Of a stretch of 64,000 nt of DNA, positions 20,463-30,711 are shown piece after piece. The position numbers were made by a program, and so were the translations under genes. How positions within the stretch are numbered: the stretch's first letter is position 1; every line of letters starts with the position of its first letter. The notes beneath the pieces were generated by a model. It was not told where the DNA came from. It searched no databases and saw only the letters and a program-made list of their open reading frames with translations. The stretch spans positions 179,796,428-179,860,427 of the forward strand of contig NC_050101.1 in assembly GCF_902167145.1 (NCBI RefSeq), given 5' to 3'. This stretch comes from Zea mays. Its lineage: Eukaryota > Streptophyta > Magnoliopsida > Poales > Poaceae.

Positions 20463-20907
20463 CTACGTCTTTTAGTCTACCAACAGACCTGTGTAGAAAA
20501 AGATTAGTCATATTCATACTTAGATTATTGCAATTCTGGACAGGAAACACATCTACTACATCTCTCCCAAGCCCACCTGCTACCCTTGAACAATGTGTAG
20601 TAGTAGACCTTTGCTACTGCCTATACAGTGCTAGGAGTCTGTTTTTGTGATCTGATCGGTTCGTATGGAGTGTGTGCTTGCTGGGCCAGAGACATGTTCC
20701 TGTACCACGGATTCATGCTGCGGTTTCGGCCGGCGCCGATGTAGATTAAAGTCAAGTTTTCAATCCATCTTCAAACTATTGTCTTCATGATAGCAGATCA
20801 GTTGGTTAGATCGACAGTGTGAGGCGAGGTTAGCAATGGTGAACAAGGGCAAGGTCATCTCACTTCCTTGTCATGCAATCATCCATGTTGTCCATCCCCA
20901 AAGGCCA
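20463..20907. other. Noncoding upstream of the Helitron transposase
   Basis: Probably the promoter and leader of the minus-strand transposase. A weak Helitron-like 5' end (TCTACTACTACACA on minus, from 20607) is present but lacks a preceding A. The short ORF at 20836 is split from 30539 onward by element 2. Nothing else was recognised. Confidence 0.4.
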
Positions 20908-21530
20908 TGTTGGGGACTTGTTCTCAAATGCTATGAATTAAGATCAAGGCAACATAAAATGTTAAATATCGATGTCCTTCGTCCGTTGAAGCATTATTTC
21001 CCCAAGGATTTAATGAACTTCGGACGAAGGTTATAATGATAGAATTACGAAGGTATCACCTTCGTAATTAAGCTCTCAAAGATAATACGAAATAACGTAG
21101 GACATAAAGCATTAAAGATAGTTAAATTGGAAATAAATGACATCATTTATATATTATATAAATCTTAGATGTTTGAACATAATATTTGAATACATTTATA
21201 CCTCTGCCTTGACAAATGATAATTTCCGAGTGATGCGATTGCAATTACAGGAATGCGTGAACAGTAAAGGAATACTGTTCACTATTTATAGGCACATGAC
21301 ACAGCTTGTGAAGAATTACAATCATGCCCCTCATAAAAAGTTTACAACAATGACTCAGACCCCTATGAGCTAAAAGGTCATTCCATCTTTAAGTCGGTTC
21401 GACCCTTCATCTTCGGATATGTTATAATACTGAAGCTTCATGAATGATGCCTTCGGCGTCACGTACAAGCAGCTTTAGCCGAAGCTGTTTCTTTCTGCAG
21501 GGCCTTCGGCGACGAAGCGTGGTCCCAACA
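20908..21530 (-). repeat. Element 2 3' LTR
   Basis: 623 bp with TG...CA ends. It contains the TATA-palindrome block near 21256-21290 and ends, in plus order, GGTCCCAACA. It differs at about ten sites from the other copy. Confidence 0.93.
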
Positions 21531-21545
21531 GTAGCCCCTTCACGG
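21531..21545 (-). other. Element 2 polypurine tract
   Basis: GAAGGGGCTAC on the minus strand directly abuts the 3' LTR, matching the element 1 tract. Confidence 0.65.
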
Positions 21546-21790
21546 TGCTAGATCGTTTTTCGCAACGAGCTTGATCCGTGAAAAAAAAGTCTCTTAGGCT
21601 TCAGGAAGCCGAAGGTCCAAAAAACACCTTCCCTGAGCTCGTTGTCGAGAAACGATATAATTTTCGAGCGTGTAGTGATTCCATCATGCGAGTTCACTAT
21701 TCTGGTTTTTGCGGTCCACTGTTCAGCGGGTGCGAGCAATCGTTTGCTTGGTGTAAAAATCCTGACGATTCACCTTCCTTCCTGCAACAC

Positions 21791-21798
21791 TATATAAA
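21791..21798 (+). promoter_or_regulatory. TATA box for the element 2 antisense gene
   Basis: TATATAAA on the plus strand, about 200 bp before the ATG at 21992. Position and orientation correspond to the TATA box before the element 1 antisense gene. Confidence 0.55.
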
Positions 21799-21991
21799 CA
21801 AACGGGTAGGTGTGAAGTTACTACAGCATTCATTGCTACTGCACTGTTTTGCTGCCAAAATTTTTAACCATAGCCGAAGCTTGACTTTCGCATTCGAACG
21901 AAGCTCTAGTTTGGCGTCTGCTTCGATAGAAGAAGGGCTTCGGGAAAGAGGTTATTAATTTCTGAGCAATTTTCAAGATACTCAAAATCAA

Positions 21992-24900
21992 ATGGCCAGA
22001 GTGCGCTCTACTGCTAGGGCTGAGCGCGAAGGAGACGAAGCCGAAGCTGCGGAAACTGTCCCTATCTCGGAAGCGATGAGGCGAAGTGGATTGGTGACAT
22101 CGGAGATCGCCCCTACTGCCGAAGCAGGACAAGCAGATATTGAAGAGACTGATTCTGAAGATGATCACACTATCGCAATACCAAGCAAGCCTAGCCACCT
22201 GGACTTCGGAAAGTCAACAATCTCCAAGGCTGATTTCCCGAAGATGGTAAAATCGGGCTACTTTAGCGAAGATGAGAAGAAGCTGATTCGCTTCAGAGGA
22301 GATGAAACTACCCCGAAGCCAGAGAAGGATGAAATAGTGATTTTCAAGAGTTTCCTCAAAGCTGGTTTGAGATTTCCTTTGAATAGGATGATTGCCGATG
22401 TGCTACAAAAGTTTGGTATCTATTTTCATCAATTAACTCCTAATGCTATTGTTAGACTTAGTGTTTATATTTGGGCTCTCCGAAGCCAGGGAGTGGAGCC
22501 ATTTGCCGAAGGTTTCTGCCGGGTACACGAGCTACATTATCAAACTAAGGCCAGAAAAGATGGGTTACATGAAAATTTTGGTTGTTATAATTTTGCCTAT
22601 CGGAAGACTACGAAGTTTCCTGTAATCAGCTATCGAAGCAAGTGGCCGGCAGGCTGGAAGTCAGAATGGTTCTACGTCAAAGTTGACGATGACAAGGAGA
22701 AGCTAGTATAGAGCCCGCTTGAATTGATATTCGGAGAGACCAGACCCCGCTGCAATATGACACCAGAAGGTCCAACTCAAATCGCGTTGGCTGAATTCAA
22801 GATTATTGCTGAGCACATTGGCACTAGAGATCTTGTGCAGGAATTTCTGTCGTTCAAAATATTTCCAACTATGAAGGAATGGGCTATGCCGAAACTCAAA
22901 AAAAGAGAAAAAAGAAGGAGAACTTGTCCGCCTGCCCTACCATTACAAGTTCAAGAAATATTTTAAAGAACCCTGCCAAAAATGGTTCGAAACAATTGAA
23001 GTAATGAGTACTGAAATTCTTGGAAATTATTCTAAAAAAGAAGATCAATTGATGACAGCAGCCTTCGGCACCCGGCCAAAACGAAGGCTAAATAGAGTGC
23101 TTGATGCTATAGGTTTTGAATACCCTGACTACGAGCGGCTAGACAAGGGTGCCGAAGGGCAAAAGAGAAAACGAGTGGCCAGCGTTTTAACTAAAGACGA
23201 CGAAGATCAACCAGAAAAGAAGAAAGAAAAACTTGAGCCGAAAGCAATTGCTCTAAGAAAGAGAAAAGCTGCGTCTCCGAAGCCTGCATCTCCGAAGCTA
23301 GCATCTCCAGAGCCAGAGATATTGGCCCGAGATGAAGAAGTGTCTGTGGCACCTTCTGCTGCCGAAGTGGAAGAAATTTTAAAGGTAATGACTGAATCTT
23401 TGCCTGTCAAGCTAAGTCCGCTGGCACCGGAACTGACAAAGTTTTTTCAGAAGGACAAAGAGACTTCGGCAGTAGAAAGTCCTGCGAAGCCGAAAAAACG
23501 AAGAATCATTCAAGTGACAGATGTGATCCATGGGACACCGTCACCGACATCGGTATCAAAAATTGTTGTTGCCAAGACCGCCGAAACCGCCAAAGGTGCC
23601 GCAGCCGGAGCCACCAGAGTGGAAACCCCCGAAGCTGAAACCGGCGGAGCCGAAACTGTCGGGGCCGAAGCTAAAACCGGCGGAGCCGAAACTACCGGGG
23701 CCAAAGACGGGGCCAAAGACGGGGCCACAGAAGATCCGAACCTGGAAGACACACTTGAAGTTATTGATAATATTCTCCTGAAAATGGCTGAAGAAGAAGC
23801 TGCTGCGGTCATGGCAAGCGCAGCTGTTGAAAAGGAGAAAGAGCAAGTTGAAGACGTTTTGAAAGAAGGAGATTTTAAATTTCAAGATTTACTTGGACAA
23901 GAATTAACAGATGTTGAAAAAGAAGAGCTTAGAAAATATGTCGTATCCTGTGGATATAAGCCTGGGGCTATACTATTTGGTGGAGTTAACGAAGGGAAAC
24001 TGAGATGTCTTCAAAACCGCAGCGAGGCTAAAATTATTAGAACCCTCTCGAAAAGCATTGGCCTGCCGAAGCTAGAAGCGGACCTCTGCCGCTACCAGCG
24101 GCACCATATCGCTGGAAGCTTGCTTTATGCTAACTTTAAGGTAAAAAACATTATTACCATTTTATTATTATTATTAATTTTTTAGGTCGTTTTCTAATGA
24201 AGACTGTTTTGACAGAGTATACTATTAAGTAAGGTTCTAAAAATGCAACAAGATCTCGAAGAGGAGAAGAACAAGGTTATCATCAAAGATTTGGAAGAAA
24301 AAGTTGAAAATTACGAAGCTACTCTGAAAAAGAAGGACTTCGCCATCCAAGATTTTGAAATCATGGCTAAAGAGCACGAAGGTGCATTGGAAAAGAAGGA
24401 CTTTGTTATTCAGTCTATGGAAGGCTCCTTGGCTGAAGCCCAGGCCGAGAATGATAGCTTAAGGAATGAATTGCTTAAACAGTCAGAAAAATTTGAGCAG
24501 GAAAAGAAACACCTTGAAACAAGTCTTAAAACTGAGATGGATAAAAATTCAAATCTGCAAACATCCTTGAAAGAACTCCAAGAGAAATGCCTAAGCTTCG
24601 GCAGCCGATGCGTGCAGCGGCTGAAGGATGTGTTTCATTCTATCGGAGCCAGCTCTGAAAAATTTACACCTTCGGCTGCAAACCTGCCCAGCACATTAGA
24701 ATATATTGAAGGCGAAGTTGATGCTCTTGACGAAGTTATTGTGGGCACGCGGACTTCTGCGCCATGGTAGCTTCTCGGGGCACAGCTGCCGCTTTTCTGA
24801 AGGCCGGCTGTACGCATGGAAATATTGTAAATAGACCAAACTTCAGCTTATCAGCGTCAGATCTGATAGATATCCCAAGCCTGGCCCGAAGCATTAGAAA

Positions 24901-25074
24901 TAGATTCATGACCCAGATCTGGGTAAATGGGGGGCGAAAAATGGCAGGTGACGAAGCTCAAAGTCATCTTAAGCCGGTAAGAAACTTATATTTGTTACTT
25001 TTACCTTCTCCTTGAAATTTGCACCTTTCTTATTCTGATCTTTGATATACGCAGGATGACGAAGCTGAAGTATG
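21992..25074 (+). pseudogene. Antisense gene of element 2, decayed
   Basis: This is the orthologue of the element 1 antisense gene. Exon 1 starts at the ATG at 21992 and contains IVIFKSFLKAGLRFPLNRMI, HQLTPNAIVRLSVYIWALRS, HENFGCYNFAYR and GTRDLVQEFLSFKIFP. It is broken by an in-frame TAG at 22709-22711 and a frameshift near 22905-22960, then continues at 23004-24140 to a GT donor. Exon 2 starts after an AG near 24215 (coiled coil) and carries a one-base frameshift near 24750. A short exon 3 follows an AG near 25055. The middle has Pro/Lys/Glu-rich repeats and a GAETGGAE-type array at 23630-23720. Conserved domains and splice sites show descent from the same gene as element 1, but this copy cannot make the full protein. 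Confidence 0.8.
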
Positions 25075-25919
25075 ACGAAGCTGAAGTTTTGACAAAATCT
25101 AGCCTGAAGCTTGATAGCTGCTTCACCATACTTTCCTGCAAAAATTCTGGAGAGACTTTTTGTAATATAATTATGGAACAACTCATGTAAATTTGTACAT
25201 ACCTTGTAATATATTTTGTTTTCGTTATCTTTATCCAATCTGCTTTGCTGTGGACGAAACTCTTCTTTTGAGCCAAAGGCGAAAAACACCTTCCCTTCTT
25301 TTCGTACACAACGAAGCATAAATTTTTTTTCCTTCGAAGTCTTTTCTCATTGCCGAAGCACCTGTCTTTTTCGTGTGGTATGATGATGATTCTATATATG
25401 TCTAAATGAATGTTTATGAATGCAAATGACATGATGGAATGTATTGTGCAAATGAAAATTGAGACACATGTTCAAAAATCATGATCACAGTCCTTTCATC
25501 CCGTTAGGAACGATTCTTTTTGCCGTTTACTTTTCGGCTTCACCGTTTACTTTTCGGTGTATCAGCGTTGACTTTTCGCTGTAAGCCTCCCTTGGGAGCT
25601 TCTTCGCCTTTTACTTTCAGCGGAATCAGCGTTTATTTTTCGCTGTAATCCTCCCTTAGGAGCTTCTTCGCCTTTTACTTTCGGCGGAATCAGCGTTGAC
25701 TTTTCGCTGTAAGCTCTGCATTCCCTTAGGAACGACTTTTGAGCTTTTCCCTGTTTTCTTTTCTTTTTCCTTTGCATTTACATTTACATTTTTGGGGGAT
25801 ATCATTCTTATAGAATTGAAATAAGGAAAATTACATGTTGTGGCCCCATTAAAAACCTTTCTCCCCCTTTGGAAAGGAAAAGGGTGCCAGAAAAAAGGAA
25901 TAGAAAAAATTACATCAAA
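25075..25919 (-). repeat. Element 2 spacer with ~66 bp tandem repeats
   Basis: From about 25510 to 25745 a unit of about 66 bp, marked by CAGCGTTGACTTTTCGCTGTAA and CTTCTTCGCCTTTTACTTT, occurs about three times with partial copies at the left. It is related on the opposite strand to the 80 bp unit of element 1. The flanks 25075-25500 and 25750-25919 hold no coding sequence apart from the end of the pol 3' region. Confidence 0.75.
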
Positions 25920-28900
25920 CTAAACATAATATCGCCGAAGCTCATCCGCGTTCCACGATCTAGGGATGTCGTTGCCGTCCATATCCTTTAATCTGTAGGA
26001 ACCGGGTCTTGACGAAGATACTACCAAGAAAGAGCCTTCCCACTTCAATTGTAGTTTGCCTACTGTGTCTGGGTTGGCCACTCTCCGAAGCACCAAATGT
26101 CCTGACTTAATGTTCTTCAACTGAACCTTTCTGTCACGCCATTTTATTGTTTCGGCTTGGTATTTATTGATGTTTTCCACAGCCTGAAGCCTGATCCCCT
26201 CGATAACATCCTTTTCCACAGAGCAATCAGCTTCATCTTCGCCTTCTGCCGAAGCTATTGTTCTTATAGATCCTGCTTTGGCTTCTTCCGGTGTTATTGC
26301 TTCGTCACCGAACAATAGTTTAAATGGCGTAAAGCCTGTTGATCTTGACGCTGTTGTGTTATGGCTCCACACCACTTTGATTAATTCTTCTGGCCACTTT
26401 CCCCTGGGCTGATTGAAGATTGACTTCATTATTCCTGTCATTATGATCCCATTGGCTCTTTCGACTAGTCCATTTGATTCTGGATGCCGAACTGACGCAA
26501 AATGGATCTTCGTCCAATTTGGTCACAAAACTCTTTGAAAACTTCAGAGTCAAACTGCGTTCCATTGTCCACAGTAATGGCCTTCGGCACTCCGAAGCGA
26601 CAAACAATGTTTTGCCAGAAAAACTTTTGGACGGTGACCGAAGTTATTGTGGCTAAAGGCTTTGCCTCAATCCACTTAGAAAAATATTCCACTGCCACTA
26701 CAACATATCTTAAATTTCCTTGTGCTGGTGGTAGCGGACCTAACAAATCAAGGCCCCACCTTTGTAACGGCCAAGTGGGTTGTATTAACTGAGTTAGAGA
26801 CGAAGGTTGTTTTTGATCTCTTGCACATTTCTGACAACCTTCGCACTTTTGCACTAGTTCCGCTGCATCCGAAGCTGCTTTTGGCCAATAAAATCCTTGG
26901 CGAAAAACTTTTCCCAACAAAGGCCTAGATCCGATATGAGATCCACACAGGCCTGCATGTATTTCCTTCATCAATTCTATACCTTCGGCTCTGGACAAAC
27001 ACTTGAGCAACGGGGAACAGACCCCACGCTTGTATAATTCCCCTTCTATAATAACATATGGTTGAGTTCTTGCTTCTATCCTTCTGTTGTAAGCTTCGTC
27101 ATCTGAAAGAAAATTACCCTGAAGGAAAGAGATGATTTCAGTTCTCCAATCTTCACTATAGACAGGGGATATGTTGAGGACCGCTCTTTCAAGAAGCTCA
27201 ACCGAAGGTGCTTTTATTGTTTCAAAAAATACATCCGAAGGTAAAGGCAGCCCCTGTGCCGCTGACTTGGCTAACAGATCAGCATATTCATTTTCTTCGC
27301 GAGGAATATTTTTGACAGAGAATCCTTCAAAGGAAGCCTCAATCCTTCGGACTGTATCTAGATATTTTTCAAGCTTCGGATCTCTTGCTTTATAACTCTT
27401 GTCAATATGACCAGAAATAACTTGGGAGTCAGTTTTAAGAATGGCCCTTCTGATCCCCATTGCCTTTAACTTCTGAAGACCCAAGAGCAGAGCTTCGTAC
27501 TCAGCAGTATTATTTGTGCAACTGAAATCAAGTCTTGTCGCATAACAAGTTTTAACTTTGGAAGGTGAAACCAACACAGCAGCTGCTCCTGCTCCGAAGG
27601 TTCCCCAAGACCCATCGTAGAACACTATCCATGCTTCGGCATCTTTATTCATTTCTTCTTCCTGAGCCCCTGGCGTCCAGTCAGCAATGAAGTCTGCCAA
27701 CGCTTGGGACTGAATCGAAGATCTATGGACATAATCAATACAGAATTCATTGAGCTCTGCAGCCCATTTTCCAATCCTTCCAGTAGCTTCTCGGTTTCTC
27801 ATAATATCCTTCAAAGGTTGTGAAGAAGGAACAATTATGTTGTAAGCTTGAAAATAATGCCGAAGCTTCCTGGAGGCCATCAAAACAGCATACAGTACCT
27901 TCTCCAATTCTGTATAATTTTTCTTTGATACACTAAGAACTTCGGACACAAAGTATATTGGAGCCTGCTTTTTGATTTGGCCTTCAAGCTTCTCTTGAAC
28001 AAGTGCTGCACTTACCGCTGAGTGCGAAGCTGCCACATATAATAACAAAGGAGCCCCTGGCGTTGGCGAAGTTAGTGTTGTTAGATCTATTAAATATTGC
28101 TTCAGCTCTTCGAAGGCTTTCTGCTGGACTGGTCCCCACTGAAAAACTTCGGCTGACTTCAGCACTTCGAAAAATGGCAAATTTCTCTCTGCTGATCTGG
28201 ATATGAATCTGTTGAGAGATGCCAGTCTTCCTGTCAATCTTTGAGCCCCTTTCTTTGTACTCGGTGGTTCCATTCGAAAGATAGCTTCGATTTTGTTTGG
28301 ATTAGCCTCAATTCCTTTTGTTGAAACTAGGCAACCAAGAAATTTCCCCTTCTTCACTCCGAAGACACATTTTTTTGGGTTTAGCTTTAAACCAGCCTGT
28401 CTAAAATTAGCGAAGGTCTCCTGCAGATCAGCAATGTGATTATCTTGCTTCGTGCTTTTTACAATGATATCATCAACATAAGTTAGCACATTCCTGCCTA
28501 TCTGAGAATGGAGAACCTTCGCTATCATTCTGCTGAAGCTTCCTCCAGCATTCTTAAGCCCCTCAGGCATCCGAAGGTAACAATATGTTCCACTAGGGGT
28601 TATGAAGCTGGTCTTCGGCTCATCCTCCTTCTTCATCCAGATTTGATGATAGCCTGAATAACAATCCAGTAGACTCATAAGCTCTGAAGAAGCTGCTGCA
28701 TCAACCAAGGAATCTATCCTTGGCAACGGAAACTCGTCCTTCGGACAGGCCTTATTGAGATCAGTAAAATCGATACACATTCTCCATTTACCATTGGCCT
28801 TCTTCACCATAACATTGTTAGCCAACCATTCTGGGTATTTTACCTCTCTAATAACTCCGGCACTGAGGAGTCTTTTCACTTCATTCCGAGCACCTTCGGC

Positions 28901-29872
28901 CTTGTCATCAGACATCTTCCGAAGTCTCTGCTTTCTGGGTCTGAAAGATGGGTCAACATTGAGCGAGTGCTCAATAACATCCCTGTTAACTCCGCAAAGA
29001 TCATTAGCTGACCAAGCAAAAACATCTTTATTGTTGAACAAAAACCGTATCAAGGTTTTCTTCTGTTCTTCGGACAATTGAGATCCCAATAGCACCTTCT
29101 GCTCTGCTATGTCCTCACATAAGAGCATGGGTTTCGGCTGATCAGCCGAAGCAGCTTTTTCCCTTCTGAACTTGTACTGCTCACAAGCTTCAGCTCCATC
29201 TATGTTATGGATTGCTTTTGAATCTGTCCAATTTCCTTCAGCCCTTCTGGCAGCTTCCTGACTTCCATGAATAGCAATAAGCCCTTGGTCCGAAGGTATC
29301 TTCATGCAGAGGTAAGCTGGATGAAGAATTGCTTCGAAGGCATTGAGAGTACCGCGACCAATGATAGCATTGTAAGGATACTCCATGTCAACAATATCAA
29401 ACACAATTTGCTCAGTCCTTGTGTTGTTAACAAATCCGAAGGTTACTGGCATGGTAATCTTCCCAAGTGCTACAATTTGCCGTCCTCCGAAGCCACAAAG
29501 AGGGTGCGTAGCATCATGGATCTTGTCTTCGGGCTCTTGCATTTGTCTGAAAGCTTTAGCAAATATGATATCAGCTGCGCTGCCTGTATCGACCAAAACA
29601 TTATGGACTAGAAATCCTTTGATCACACAAGAGATAACCATAGCATCATTGTGTGGGTAATCCTTGAGTTGAAGATCCTCTTGGGAGAAGGTAATTGGAA
29701 TGTGAGACCATCTTGACTTGATGAAGGGTCCTTGCACCCCCACATGTTGTACCCTTCTCTGTGTTTCCTTCTTCTGCTTCTTGTTGGCTGGCTCTGACCA
29801 TGAACCGCCTATTATCGGGAGTACCAGCTTCGGGGCCGAAGCAGCTCTAGCTTGATCGTTGAACGAAGCCAT
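25920..29872 (-). pseudogene. Pol polyprotein of element 2 (PR-RT-RH-aRH-IN), one frameshift
   Basis: The ORF 29872-26465 (1135 codons) continues in another frame to 25920. Protease: VLVDTGSAADIIF at ~155. RT at ~310-500: KWRMCIDFTDLNKACP and catalytic YVDDIIV. The first RNase H is at ~560-690. A second, archaeal-type RNase H at ~700-850 has FYDGSWGTFGAGAA, NNTAEYEALLLGL and LKTDSQ. Integrase begins with the HHCC finger (HAGLCGSHIGSRP, CEGCQKC), then the catalytic Asp residues in GLDLLGPLP and TVDNGTQF. A one-base loss near 26515 shifts the frame before the third acidic residue. The rest of integrase (RSTGFTPFKLLFGDEAITP) lies in the next frame down to 25920. No Gag precedes protease. The enzymes would make, trim and integrate element cDNA. 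Apart from the frameshift the frame is open. Confidence 0.9.
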
Positions 29873-29898
29873 CAGCTCAAAAAAGTGGAAGTGAGTTG

Positions 29899-29916
29899 AC
29901 CGGAGGTGGGCGCCAA
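29899..29916 (-). other. Element 2 primer-binding site
   Basis: On the minus strand it reads TTGGCGCCCACCTCCGGT, identical to the element 1 site, directly after the 5' LTR. Confidence 0.8.
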
Positions 29917-30538
29917 TGTTGGGGACTTGTTCTCAAATGCTATAAATTAAAAACAAGGCAACATAAAATGTTAAATATCGATGTCCTTCGTCCATTGAAG
30001 CATTATTTCCCCAAGGATTTAATGAACTTCGGACGAAGGTTATAATGATAGAATTACGAAGGTATCACCTTCGTAATTAAGCTCTCAAAGATAATACGAA
30101 ATAACGTAGGACATAAAGCATTAAAGATAGTTAAATTGGAAATAAATGACATCATTTATATATTATATAAATCTTAGATGTTTGAACATAATATTTGAAT
30201 ACATTTATACCTCTGCCTTGACAAATGATAATTTCTGAGTGATGCGATTGCAATTACAGGAATGCGTGAACAGTAAAGGAATACTGTTCACTATTTATAG
30301 GCACATGACACAGCCTGTGAAGAATTACAATCATGCCCCTCATAAAAGTTTACAACAATGACTCAGACCCCTATGAGCTAAAAGGTCATTCCATCTTTAA
30401 GTCGGTTCGACCCTTCATCTTCGGATATGTTATAATACCGAAGCTTCATGAATGATGCCTTCGGCGTCACGTACAAGCAGCTTCAGCCGAAGCTGTTTCT
30501 TTCTGCAGGGCCTTCGGCGATGAAGCGTGGTCCCAACA
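29917..30538 (-). repeat. Element 2 5' LTR
   Basis: 622 bp. This is the upstream LTR in element orientation and carries the promoter at 30266-30299. Confidence 0.93.
30266..30299 (-). promoter_or_regulatory. Element 2 LTR promoter: TATA box plus adjacent palindrome
   Basis: On the minus strand TATAAATA (30299-30292) is followed at once by GTGAACAGTA, spacer TTCCTT and TACTGTTCAC (30291-30266). The arms are identical to those in element 1 while the 6 bp spacer differs, so the palindrome seems to be the conserved part. Confidence 0.7.
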
Positions 30539-30711
30539 AGCCACTACTCCGAAGTCGACATACAGATAAGGTAATATATTGAGTTGGACCAATAATCCTT
30601 CATATTTATTTATGTGAATTATGTTGTACTGGTGTCCTGTCCTTTTGTTTGTGCTTCATAATTTGTACATGATGCTTTTGTTTCTTATGTTGCTTACCTC
30701 CTTATTTTCAG

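Larger units (their letters stand above)
20908..30538 (-). mobile_element. Element 2: pol-only Ty3/Gypsy Tat-lineage retrotransposon with antisense gene
   Basis: 9631 bp in minus orientation, with LTRs 20908-21530 and 29917-30538. The flanking repeats GGCCA and AGCCA differ at one base. In element order: 5' LTR, PBS, protease-RT-RNase H-aRNase H-integrase, ~66 bp tandem repeats, antisense gene, PPT, 3' LTR. No gag is present, and the pol ORF begins about 45 bp after the PBS. About ten differences are visible between the LTRs (~1.6%), so it is older than element 1. Two RNase H domains mark the Tat lineage. Confidence 0.92.

Noticed and set aside
20594..20607. Helitron 5' terminus (TCTACTACTACACA on minus)
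   Set aside because: It is preceded by G, not A, has no matching 3' end, and the motif is common by chance.
25562..25777. 71-codon minus-strand ORF with repeated motifs
   Set aside because: It is a translation of the tandem repeat array of element 2, not a gene.
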